64,000 bases of DNA, from assembly GCF_900099655.1 (NCBI RefSeq), contig NZ_FNDC01000001.1, forward strand, positions 434,001-498,000, in the 5' to 3' direction. Shown here one piece after another: positions 43,043 to 51,138 of this stretch. The notes beneath the pieces are model-generated. The model had not been told where the DNA came from and did no database searches. It worked only from the letters and a program-made list of their open reading frames with translations. The first letter of the stretch is position 1. Each line of letters begins with the position of its first letter. The position numbers were made by a program, and so were the translations under genes. This DNA comes from Planococcus glaciei. GTDB lineage: Bacteria; Bacillota; Bacilli; Bacillales_A; Planococcaceae.

Positions 43043-43813
43043 ATGATTGAAATCAATAACCTCTCTGTCCTTTACGAAGGAAACACGGTGGAATCTCTTT
43101 CGGATGTGAATCTGTCGCTTCAAAAAGGCGATTTTATCTGCGTGCTCGGCAAAAGCGGCGCCGGAAAATCCACCTTTATCCGCTGCATCAACGGCCTGCA
43201 GAAACCGACATCCGGGGAAATCCATTTGAACGGCAAGACGATCACGAATGCCGGCGAAAACCAATTGCGGAAAATCAGACGGGAAATGGGCATGATTTTT
43301 CAGCATTTCAATTTGATTCCCCGGCTTAGCGTGCTGCAGAACGTATTGACCGGCACATTCGGCTACCGTCCGTCATTTAAAAACCTGGTCGGCTGGTTTT
43401 CCGCAGAAGAAATGGCTTTTGCCAAAAGCGTCATCGCGGAAGTCGGCCTTTCTGAAATGATGGACCGCCGGGTGGAACAGCTGAGCGGCGGGCAAAAACA
43501 GCGTGTCGGCATCGCCCGGGCCATGGTCCAAAAACCATGTGTGCTGCTTGGCGATGAACCGGTCGCCAGTCTCGATCCCGGCACTTCCAACCGGATTTTC
43601 ACTTTGCTGAAAGAAATGCACGAGCGGCTCGGTTTGCTGACCATCATCAATGTGCACGATATTGATCTGGCAAAGCGCTATGCCACCCGCATCATCGCGT
43701 TGAAAGACGGCAAAGTCATTTACGACGGACTGCCCAAAGACTTTACAGAAGCGGAATACCAGGAAACGTACGAATCGCAGTCCCAGGAATATTACTTCGG
43801 TTCGGAAATCTGA
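43043..43813 (+). CDS. PhnC-like ABC transporter ATPase
   Basis: 256 residues. Walker A GKSGAGKST, signature LSGGQKQRVGIARAM, Walker B VLLGDEPVASLDP and the switch His in NVHDIDLA. GMIFQHFNLIPRLSVLQNVLTG is the Q-loop region typical of PhnC. The start is the ATG at 43043, 8 nt after AAGGAGG; an upstream in-frame ATG at 43025 precedes that site. The next gene starts 21 nt later. Confidence 0.9.
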   Translation: MIEINNLSVLYEGNTVESLSDVNLSLQKGDFICVLGKSGAGKSTFIRCINGLQKPTSGEIHLNGKTITNAGENQLRKIRREMGMIFQHFNLIPRLSVLQNVLTGTFGYRPSFKNLVGWFSAEEMAFAKSVIAEVGLSEMMDRRVEQLSGGQKQRVGIARAMVQKPCVLLGDEPVASLDPGTSNRIFTLLKEMHERLGLLTIINVHDIDLAKRYATRIIALKDGKVIYDGLPKDFTEAEYQETYESQSQEYYFGSEI

Positions 43814-43834
43814 ACGGATAAGGAGAGGATCGGC

Positions 43835-44473
43835 ATGATCAAAAGCCCTTGAGCAGTGGACAGTTCCAGAGTCGTGTACGGCTCTTCCAATCCCGATATT
43901 TTAACCAGTGTTCCAGGCGAAAAATCTGTAATCCTGACATTTGATGACGGTCCAAGCCGCGTACTGCCGCAGATTCTGGATGTGCTGAAACAGGAAAACG
44001 TCCCTGCCGCTTTCTTTTGGCAAACGCGCCTATTGCATCCCGAACGGCCGTGGAAACGCGTATTGGAAGACGGGCACCAAATCGGTTCGCATACCGTTAA
44101 ACATTCCAATTTGGTGAATCTGCCTTTCGAGAAACAGTATAAGGATATTCAAAACAGCATCAACAAAATCGAACAAGTGACGGGTGCGAAAGTCACGTAT
44201 TTCCGCCCGCCGTTCGGCCAGTTTAACGCCGATACCTTGCGGGCAGCGGAAGCGCTGAACGTCAAGCCGGTCATGTGGCGAGTGGCTTCGATGGACTGGG
44301 AGCTGCAGAACAATCCGCAGCAAGTGGTCTGCACCGTCCGGGACAATCTCGAAGACGGCGCGATCATCCTGCTCCATGAACTCCAGCACACTGCCGATAT
44401 CCTGCCGGACCTGATCCGGGCAATCCGGGAACAGGGCTACGGGTTCAAAGGCCTGCCAAATGAATCAAAATAA
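43835..44473 (+). CDS. Polysaccharide deacetylase with in-frame UGA at codon 6, candidate new selenoprotein
   Basis: The only start with a ribosome site is the ATG at 43835 (AAGGAGAGG, 7 nt). Its sixth codon is TGA (43850-43852): MIKSP-U-AVDSS. The remaining frame is an intact 206-residue NodB-type deacetylase: TFDDGPS (catalytic Asp and metal Asp), HTVKHSNL (metal His pair), RPPFGQF and a late LLHELQH. Total 212 residues with Sec6. A GTG at 43856 could restart translation but has no Shine-Dalgarno. A hairpin with SECIS geometry follows the UGA. There is no nearby Cys partner. It is cotranscribed with the transporter. The alternative is a single Trp, Arg or Cys codon mutated to a stop. Confidence 0.65.
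43850..43885 (+). promoter_or_regulatory. Candidate bSECIS element of the deacetylase
   Basis: AGAGUCG-UGUA-CGGCUCU forms 7 pairs (one G-U); loop begins 23 nt after the UGA with G second. Same geometry as in the four firm selenoprotein genes. Confidence 0.6.
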
Positions 44474-44509
44474 AAAACAGGATTCCCCGTTAGAGGAATC
44501 CTGTTTTTT
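44472..44509. terminator. Bidirectional terminator between the deacetylase and thioredoxin genes
   Basis: AAAAAACAGGATTCC/GGAATCCTGTTTTTT stem, T runs both ways. Confidence 0.9.
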
Positions 44510-44513
44510 CATA

Positions 44514-44822
44514 TTACGACTGCGCGAATTCTTTTACAGCATCATCCGGGATAAACCCGACTGAACGGTTCGCTTCTTCGCCGTCTTTTATCAAGATCAA
44601 AGTCGGAATGCTCTGGACACCGAATTGCCGGGCAAGTTCCGGCGCTTCATCCACATCCACTTTGTAAAAATGCACTGAATCGAGTTGTTCAGCTACGTTT
44701 GAGACCACCGGCCCCAAGAAACGGCAGCTTGGTCACCAGTCGGCAGTGAAATCGAGAACTACCGGTTTGTTGGCGTTTTTTACAAGCGTGTTGTATTCTT
44801 CTGTCTTGATTGATTTAACCAT
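44514..44822 (-). CDS. Selenoprotein: thioredoxin with W-U-P-S-C active site
   Basis: 102 residues with TGA at 44733-44735 read as Sec30. The context VVLDFTADW-U-PSCRFLGPVV is the thioredoxin active site with the nucleophilic Cys of WCGPC replaced by Sec and GP by PS. FYKVDVDEAPELARQFGVQSIPTLILIKDG supplies the buried acid region and cis-Pro. The start ATG has AGGGAGGT 6 nt upstream. No signal peptide, so cytosolic. Separate thioredoxins should exist elsewhere in the genome. ORF calling without Sec yields only the C-terminal 67 residues. Confidence 0.95.
44699..44735 (-). promoter_or_regulatory. bSECIS element of the Sec thioredoxin
   Basis: UUGGGGCC-GGU-GGUCUCAA, 8 pairs with two G-U; loop GGU begins 24 nt after the UGA, the same loop as in the SelW-like gene. 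Confidence 0.8.
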
Positions 44823-44925
44823 CTTCAAACCTCCCTTGATTGCTCTTGATGTTACTTGTTCAGTGTAAGGGCTGGCGTTTTTTCCATCAACCTATCTGCT
44901 CTGGCCGGACTAAGAATGCTTAGAT

Positions 44926-45666
44926 TTACGGCTGGACGAACTTCTCGACGGCATCAGGCAGGAATGCCTCATCCCATGGATACCACAGCCATTGCCCGTT
45001 TTCGTTGTAAAGGTAAAATGCATGGGCAAACGGCTCATCGGTGTAAAGGATCATTCGATATAGTTCCGGGTCCGGCCGGTTGGCATTCTGGGCTTTTGGT
45101 ACAACGTCCTCCGCCAGCAATTCTTTGAATTGTTCCAGCTCCCGTTTTGTGATGCGATTCAGCAATTCCGGGTTTTGTTCTCCAGTGTAAAATTCAACAG
45201 CCTTCACTCGATCCAACTCCACGTCTTTGAAATGGTGAGGGAAATCTTCCTCCGCTTCTTCTGCCAGGTACAGGCGGTAGCCATTCACTTCTTGCTCGTC
45301 CTTCACTGCCAGGAAATCCGGCATTTTCTTGACTTCATAAAGAGCGGTGCCTTTTTCCCAGAAAGCGGCGTCTCCGTTTTTCACCTGGTAATTGGTGCTG
45401 TTGATGTTATCCGCTACTTTAAAACCTACTTCTCCGACCTTCCTTCCAAATCCGTTCTTTTCGCTGAGAACAGCCGTATCGACTGCCGTATAATGCTTGC
45501 CTTCAAATTGGACAAAATCCACCCAATCGATGACGGTGGCCCCTTCTTCTGCCGCCTGCAATTTCTGTTTTTCGGTTTCATCCACTTCCGCATTGGCTGC
45601 CGGAAAGTCCTTTTGGCAAGCCGCTAACGCCATCGCAGCCATCATCAATATCACGAGTCTTTTCAT
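44926..45666 (-). CDS. Lipoprotein of unknown function (246 aa)
   Basis: Lipoprotein signal with LAAC at about 17. The start is the ATG at 45666 (GGGGGA 7 nt upstream). The body is acidic and soluble, with a first half around VDWVDFVQFEGKHYTAVD. A motif VGFKVADNINSTNYQVKNGDAAF recalls small repeat domains seen in Bacillus lipoproteins. The C-terminal part is GQWLWYPWDEAFLP. No known enzyme motif is visible. Confidence 0.75.
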   Translation of the reverse strand: MKRLVILMMAAMALAACQKDFPAANAEVDETEKQKLQAAEEGATVIDWVDFVQFEGKHYTAVDTAVLSEKNGFGRKVGEVGFKVADNINSTNYQVKNGDAAFWEKGTALYEVKKMPDFLAVKDEQEVNGYRLYLAEEAEEDFPHHFKDVELDRVKAVEFYTGEQNPELLNRITKRELEQFKELLAEDVVPKAQNANRPDPELYRMILYTDEPFAHAFYLYNENGQWLWYPWDEAFLPDAVEKFVQP

Positions 45667-45761
45667 CCCTCTGTCCCCCAATAGTCGCTTTATAGAGAAG
45701 ACGTCCCGAGGGAATAAATGGTTACAATAGTATTTACTTGAAAGCGATGATTTAGCAGAAT

Positions 45762-46460
45762 TTATTGCTCCAATATGGCCGCTACAATGGCTTCGACATG
45801 GATTTCCGTTGTGTTCAGCTGCGGAATTACAGAATCTTCGGGTTTGATTAGCATCGGCAGTTCCGTGCAGCCAAGAATGACGCCTTCGATGCCGTCTTCT
45901 TCAACCATGCGGGACACAATCTTTAAGAAAGCTTCCTTTGTATCGTCTTTGGCCACGCCTTTTTCCAGTTCCTCGACAATTTTCTGGTGGATGAACTCCT
46001 GCTCCTGCTGCGTCGGGACCACAATTTCTTTTTGCCGGCCGTTGAATACTTGCTGAAAAAAATCATTTTCCATTGTGAATTTGGTGCCAAGCAATCCGAC
46101 TTTACCAAGCTTCATGTCATCAGCTGCCTGGACACTTTCCTCCACAATGCTGATCAATGGAATTTTTGCTCTTTGCTGGACCGCTTCAAAGACGATGTGT
46201 GCCGTATTCGCCGTCAGCACAGCGAATTCCGCTCCGCCTTTTTCAAGAACGCCAACCGCTTCTGCCAGATAGTCCGTCAGTTCTTCTGTTTGATTATTCT
46301 CAAGCAACTCAAAGATTTTGTACATATTGATGCTATTGATCAGGAATTCGGGCAAACTTTCCGGATCTTCTGTCTTTTCCTGGTATTTTGCAATGATGGA
46401 TTGATAGTAATCCACGGTAGCTTCCGGCCCTGTGCCGCCGATCATGCCAAGCTTTTTCAT
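45762..46460 (-). CDS. Aspartate/glutamate racemase family protein lacking the first catalytic Cys
   Basis: 232 residues with the two-domain racemase fold: MKKLGMIGGTGPEATVDYY at the start, LGTKFTMENDFFQ mid-protein and ILGCTELPML with the second catalytic Cys. The first site usually reads CNTAH; here it is LTANTAHIV, so Cys is replaced by Ala with Thr before it. The enzyme may therefore racemise in one direction poorly, use Thr, or act as an isomerase/decarboxylase relative. The start is the ATG at 46460 after AAAGGAG. Confidence 0.83.
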   Translation of the reverse strand: MKKLGMIGGTGPEATVDYYQSIIAKYQEKTEDPESLPEFLINSINMYKIFELLENNQTEELTDYLAEAVGVLEKGGAEFAVLTANTAHIVFEAVQQRAKIPLISIVEESVQAADDMKLGKVGLLGTKFTMENDFFQQVFNGRQKEIVVPTQQEQEFIHQKIVEELEKGVAKDDTKEAFLKIVSRMVEEDGIEGVILGCTELPMLIKPEDSVIPQLNTTEIHVEAIVAAILEQ

Positions 46461-46557
46461 AGGTTTCTCTCCTTTGCTGATGTAACTCTGTCTATCGTTT
46501 CCTATACCCGTTATTTCCACCGCCTCAACAATTCAGCTGTGCACCTTTATCAGGGCA

Positions 46558-46589
46558 ATAAAAAAAGGAGAAACCGAAGTCTCTCCTTT
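46558..46589 (-). terminator. Terminator at the end of the amidohydrolase operon
   Basis: AAAGGAGA/TCTCCTTT stem followed by TTTTTT on the minus strand, 7 nt after the last SDR stop. Confidence 0.75.
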
Positions 46590-46595
46590 CACGCT

Positions 46596-47333
46596 TTATC
46601 CCTGATTGGTCGGGCGGACGATGATTTCATTGACTGCCACGCCGTCCGGCTGGGAAGCTGCGTAGTAAACGGCGTTCGCCACATCTTCGCTCGTCAGCGA
46701 CGGAATATTCGGGTCTTCGAAACGCGGCTTGATGTCCGGGTCGGTAATGAAGGAAGCCAGTTCCGTCTGGACAACGCCCGGGGAAATGCTGGTCGTTTTG
46801 ATATTCGTCTGCGCGAGCTCTTTGCTCAAGCCTTCCATGAAAATCCGGGCCGCAAATTTTGTGCCGGAGTAGACTGTTCCGGAAGGAAATACATTGTGCC
46901 CGGCGACTGATGACGTCGTAATGATGTGGCCGCTGTTGCGTTCCTGCATATGCGGCAGGACTGCCGCAATGCCGTACAGGACGCCTTTGACGTTCACATC
47001 AACCATGCGGTCCCATTCGTCTATTTTCAATTTGTCCATAAACGACAAAGGCATCAGCCCCGCGTTGTTGAACATGACATCGATTTGGCCGTATGTATCA
47101 ATCGCAAACTCCGCCAGCTCTTCAACTTCAGAATAAGACGTGACATCCGTCACTTTGATGACCGCTTCGCCGCCTTCCTGCTCAATCGCTTCTTTTAGGG
47201 TTTGCAGCCGGTCTTCACGTCTTGCCGCGAGCACCACTTTGCCGCCTTCGCGGGCAAACTTTTTCGCCGTCGCTTCCCCGATTCCGCTTGATGCCCCGGT
47301 GATGATGATCACTTTTCCTTCAATAGTAGACAT
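46596..47333 (-). CDS. Short-chain dehydrogenase/reductase
   Basis: 245-residue classical SDR. NAD(P) loop TGASSGIGEAT, NNAG at about 87, catalytic Ser in TTSSVAGH and the Y-x-x-x-K as YSGTKFA. The start ATG has AAGGAGG 7 nt upstream and lies only 12 nt past the M28 peptidase stop, so it is likely the last gene of the long operon. YdfG-like sequence features (AARREDRL) suggest a 3-hydroxy acid or serine-type substrate; not certain. Confidence 0.87.
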   Translation of the reverse strand: MSTIEGKVIIITGASSGIGEATAKKFAREGGKVVLAARREDRLQTLKEAIEQEGGEAVIKVTDVTSYSEVEELAEFAIDTYGQIDVMFNNAGLMPLSFMDKLKIDEWDRMVDVNVKGVLYGIAAVLPHMQERNSGHIITTSSVAGHNVFPSGTVYSGTKFAARIFMEGLSKELAQTNIKTTSISPGVVQTELASFITDPDIKPRFEDPNIPSLTSEDVANAVYYAASQPDGVAVNEIIVRPTNQG

Positions 47334-47345
47334 TGCCCATCCTCC

Positions 47346-49079
47346 TTAATAATTCACCAACAATCGTGCAGTTTTTATAGCTTGCAAAAGTCCGTATTCC
47401 ACTTTGTTCAACCGTCTTTTAAGGATGGTCTGCCACTCAAGTTCCGTGTCACTTCCAGGCGAGGTTTCTGCCAGCAAAATGACGTCTTTTAGTAACGGCA
47501 GCACCGGCTGATTCATTGCCAGATCCTGATCATAAATATCGCCGTTGACATAATTGAGTGGTATGAGCTGATGAGAAATTTCCAGCATCTGCTGATTTAT
47601 GCTTTTGGCATCCTCATCTGGCCAATCCGTTTCTAACACAATCTGGTTTATTTCTTCTCCCAGCTTTTCAAGTGTTTCCGCTCTCTCTAAGGCTTTACGG
47701 AAATCCAGGCGGTTGCCTGCAATTTCCGCATACCCTTCCAGTGCACTTTTGAGTTCCCGCACCCCTTCTGCATGGTTTAAAGGCATCACTTTTCGAGAAC
47801 AGGCGTCGTAGATAACTGAGATATACACCTGGCAGTCCCGGCGCAAATTTTCTTTATCCAGTTTGTCGAGTGTATCTTCCGTCGTATGCCACCACCAGCC
47901 AAAACCTCCTGATTTCACACCGCCAAATAGCTTTACCAATGTGCGGGAAGCTAAGTCATCGCTTAATGGCTGCTCCGACAATCCCATAAACAGGGCCGGA
48001 ACGCCCGCTCCCCAAAATGACTGGTCTCCGCCGCGCCCGAATCGTTTACCGATAAATTTTTCGCCTGTCAGCGCTTCAACAAATGAGCCGCCGTATTTTT
48101 TGGTTTCTGCCATGCAATTGCTTTCCCCAAGAATTGCAGCACCTTTTCCGCCGACCGAATCGATGTAAACATGCAACAGGCAATTTTCATGAATGTCTTC
48201 CCAATGGCTGTCGCAGTAATGCGTCGATCCTGAATAGCGGCCATGTGAATGCCCCGACCAGAACACAATGCGCAAACTTCTTCTGAGCGGCAGCTGCTGT
48301 TCTTTTATTAGCCGGGCCACTTCAAGCATCGTGGCGTTTGCACCAGCGTTATCCATGGCTCCGTGATGCCAGGAATCAATGTGTCCGCTAAACAGGATAA
48401 ATTTTTCGGGCTCAACTTCTCCTTTAATCTCAGCTACCAAAGTAGGAATGGGGCGCCACCCCGTATCAACCACTGTTTTTAGCCAGGCATCCAAGCCTTC
48501 GGCATCCGCTTCGAGTAAAGTTTTTAAACGATTCCCTTCATCTTCAGCAACCGAAATTACCGGAATTAACGGAAATTCCTTTCGAGTCTCAGGCGTCGGG
48601 TTGCCCCAGACCCTGGAGATGGTCATCTCATGGGTCCATGGCCCATTGATGAAAATGGCTGCCAGCGCACCGCTCTTTTCAGCTATTTCTACCGCGCCCG
48701 GCGTGGCAATTCCTTCTGTCAGAATGATTTTCCCTTCCGAAGATAGAATGCCTTTCAGTTCCTTCACATAAAGAAGTTCTCCGTTTATGCCTTCTTCTCC
48801 TGTCGATGCGGACATAGAATGTGTTATACAGGCGAGATTTTCACCTTTAACGGTCAATTCGGCTTCTACCGGCAAGCTGATTAAGCCTTTATGAAAACTC
48901 AATTCTGTTTCCGCACCAAATTCATCCATTTTTTCTTTAGCATATCGAAAGGCGCGGAGTTCTTCTTCCGAACCCGACAATCTTACTTCCGCGGACAAGC
49001 GTTCTGTAAAAGCCATCAGCCGGTCTGCCGATACCGCTTCAACCAGCTTCAGATGAGGTTCCTCCAGTTTAATGGCCAT
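47346..49079 (-). CDS. M28-family metallopeptidase with PA domain
   Basis: 577 residues, no signal peptide. A PA-like insert lies around 110-190 (GGIATPGAVEIAEKSGALAAIFING-type region). The M28 core has the zinc ligands in FSGHIDSWHHGAMDNAGANA. FWSGHSHGRYSGSTHY and GGDQSFWGAGVPALFMG (late ligand region) follow. Such enzymes remove N-terminal residues or act as carboxypeptidases. Being intracellular and in an operon with an importer, it likely handles an imported amide or peptide. Confidence 0.85.
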   Translation of the reverse strand: MAIKLEEPHLKLVEAVSADRLMAFTERLSAEVRLSGSEEELRAFRYAKEKMDEFGAETELSFHKGLISLPVEAELTVKGENLACITHSMSASTGEEGINGELLYVKELKGILSSEGKIILTEGIATPGAVEIAEKSGALAAIFINGPWTHEMTISRVWGNPTPETRKEFPLIPVISVAEDEGNRLKTLLEADAEGLDAWLKTVVDTGWRPIPTLVAEIKGEVEPEKFILFSGHIDSWHHGAMDNAGANATMLEVARLIKEQQLPLRRSLRIVFWSGHSHGRYSGSTHYCDSHWEDIHENCLLHVYIDSVGGKGAAILGESNCMAETKKYGGSFVEALTGEKFIGKRFGRGGDQSFWGAGVPALFMGLSEQPLSDDLASRTLVKLFGGVKSGGFGWWWHTTEDTLDKLDKENLRRDCQVYISVIYDACSRKVMPLNHAEGVRELKSALEGYAEIAGNRLDFRKALERAETLEKLGEEINQIVLETDWPDEDAKSINQQMLEISHQLIPLNYVNGDIYDQDLAMNQPVLPLLKDVILLAETSPGSDTELEWQTILKRRLNKVEYGLLQAIKTARLLVNY

Positions 49080-49122
49080 TCCGAATCCCCCTTTTTAAAA
49101 CATTCATTGATGGAGATGTTCT

Positions 49123-50391
49123 TTATAAGACAAAGTCTTCCTTGCCGGTTTTCACCTGTTCAAACGGCTGGAATTGAGTTCCCGTTAAACCGCTGACTGC
49201 ATCAATGAACGTATTTGTAGTATGCGGAGTATCGTATAAAATCTTGAAAAAGTCTGCCCGCTTTTCTTTCGCCACTGCATCGTAAGCTTTTCCGACCATC
49301 CAGCGTCCATAATAATAAGAGGGGTAATACGTTTTCTGAATCGGATCCGAGAAAAAGCGATGGCAATTTTTCGCTTCAATGGCACTCATAAGGCCGGTGT
49401 CCATCATATAGTGGATGGCTTCTTCTTTATTCATTTCTCCATTATTGAAAGCGCAGCAGGCATTCGTCATGGCCATCCGCTGCATATCAATCCAGTCGCG
49501 CGCCAATTTGTAGTGATGCTTTTGCAGCGACGTAATGCCTTCCGTCTCCTCTTCATCCCGGTCCCACCCCAGAAAATGAAGGGCACTTTCCGGACCGCCC
49601 TCGAACAGTGCATTCGTCGGTGAATTGATCAAGTAGTACGAAGTTTCAATCGGCAATTTGCCTTGCTTGTACAAATAATCCCACCGGCAATAAAATGCCT
49701 GATGCCCCGGGTATCCTTCGTGAGTCATAATCTGGGCAAGCACCGGTTCTGTCCAAGGCCGGTCGATGTTAAACGTCAGATTGCCGCGGTAATTTCCGGT
49801 GTATTTTGAATAGCCGCTCCAGAAAACCCCGGTAATCGGCTTAATGGAATCAATTCCGTCTTCTTCCGGCAGCCCGATAATCCGCTCCAATGTACCCGCT
49901 TTACTTTTCTCCTTCATTGACTCAGCCACCTCCACCACTTTTTCAGGTGGAATCAATGTCTCTTCAAGCCATTTTTCCGCTTTTTCCTTTAATGTACCTT
50001 TATATCCAAGATCGGCCAAGCCTTGCTCGACCAGTTCTTTTTGTTTCGATATAGTTTCCGGTCCAATCTGTGCTACAGGAAGTTCCTGAATATTCGCGAT
50101 GTACTCGGAATACGGCAAATCATCTCCCTGCAAACTCCGGCAAAAATAGCGATAGGCATTGGCCATCGAGCGAAGGTATCTCCCTGGATGCCCTTCCAGC
50201 CCTTTAAGTTCATGATCCACTTCTTCTATTTTGCGGCTGATTTCCTGCAAGCTGTTAAGCGTCGGCTTGATGTCGCTGTAGCTGGCTGTAGCCACTTCCT
50301 GGCTGTACATCTTTTGGGTCTGCTCATTCAAACTTAATACGATGTCGACAATTGCTTCCCCTACCGGTTCAGAAGTCCAACGTAACGTCAT
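49123..50391 (-). CDS. DUF885-like metallopeptidase
   Basis: 422 residues, mostly helical, with the zinc motif HEGYPGHQAF near 230 and a downstream Glu region (LFEGGPESALHF). This is the layout of DUF885 proteins, predicted gluzincin-type peptidases. Its ATG overlaps the creatininase stop by 4 nt. No signal peptide. Function in the operon is inferred as cleavage of an imported compound. Confidence 0.8.
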   Translation of the reverse strand: MTLRWTSEPVGEAIVDIVLSLNEQTQKMYSQEVATASYSDIKPTLNSLQEISRKIEEVDHELKGLEGHPGRYLRSMANAYRYFCRSLQGDDLPYSEYIANIQELPVAQIGPETISKQKELVEQGLADLGYKGTLKEKAEKWLEETLIPPEKVVEVAESMKEKSKAGTLERIIGLPEEDGIDSIKPITGVFWSGYSKYTGNYRGNLTFNIDRPWTEPVLAQIMTHEGYPGHQAFYCRWDYLYKQGKLPIETSYYLINSPTNALFEGGPESALHFLGWDRDEEETEGITSLQKHHYKLARDWIDMQRMAMTNACCAFNNGEMNKEEAIHYMMDTGLMSAIEAKNCHRFFSDPIQKTYYPSYYYGRWMVGKAYDAVAKEKRADFFKILYDTPHTTNTFIDAVSGLTGTQFQPFEQVKTGKEDFVL

Positions 50392-51122
50392 TTTATCGTC
50401 CCCCTTTGTTGTTGCTCAAGTTCCCACAACACTTCGATATCTTTCAAAATCAGCTCAGTCAACAGCTCATATAGTTGCTGGCCTTTTTGGACGGTCGCTG
50501 CTTCCGCATTGCCTGAAAAAGCCTCTGGATACAGCACCGCTCCCCCATCTTTGAACCTGAAGCGCTTCGGAAGCGGAATTTCGTGGCTGCCGACCCCTTT
50601 CGTAAAGGCATAGTTTTCATCGATTGCCAAAACCAGTGAGGTTTCGTCTTCCCCGGCATGGCCTGGATCCGGCGTAATCCGTTTAATGTCTTCCCGGTAA
50701 TCGATAAACCAATTGATCGTCAGGCTCCGAACCCCTATATCCGCCAGTTTTTCTGTCACGACATCCAGACTCGAATTATTGCCCCCATGGCCATTGAATA
50801 GAATGATGTTTTCAAAACCATTTTGGTAAAAGCCACGGCAAATTTCGAAAACATAGTTTGAAAAAGCCTGTGCAGATACATCAATCGTCCCAGCAAACGG
50901 GGCAAGTCCCCAAGAATGTCCATATGCCACTTCCGGAGCCATCAGGATTTTATCGCCTGCGACTTCTTCCAGGCGCCGGACAAATTCTCTTGGAATCAGG
51001 ACATCCGTGCCCAGTGCACAATGAGGGCCATGCGCCTCAATCATGCCGATCGGCAACAGCACTGTATTGATCTTTTTTTGAATGGCTTCAAATTCCCTTA
51101 AATTCATTGTCATCATGTCCAT
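50388..51122 (-). CDS. Creatininase-family amidohydrolase
   Basis: 244 residues. Metal-binding motifs: E-x-HGPH in GMIEAHGPHCALGTD, GHGGNNSSLD and HAGEDETSLV. These enzymes hydrolyse cyclic or linear amides (creatinine, mycofactocin precursor, FAPy). The start ATG has AAAGGAGAG 8 nt upstream and lies 16 nt after the M20 gene. The substrate is unknown. Confidence 0.87.
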   Translation of the reverse strand: MDMMTMNLREFEAIQKKINTVLLPIGMIEAHGPHCALGTDVLIPREFVRRLEEVAGDKILMAPEVAYGHSWGLAPFAGTIDVSAQAFSNYVFEICRGFYQNGFENIILFNGHGGNNSSLDVVTEKLADIGVRSLTINWFIDYREDIKRITPDPGHAGEDETSLVLAIDENYAFTKGVGSHEIPLPKRFRFKDGGAVLYPEAFSGNAEAATVQKGQQLYELLTELILKDIEVLWELEQQQRGTIK

Positions 51123-51138
51123 AAGCGATACTCTCCTT

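Noticed and set aside
44514-44717. 67-aa thioredoxin fragment from an internal start
   Set aside because: The full gene with Sec30 has a strong ribosome site and an intact thioredoxin N-terminus.
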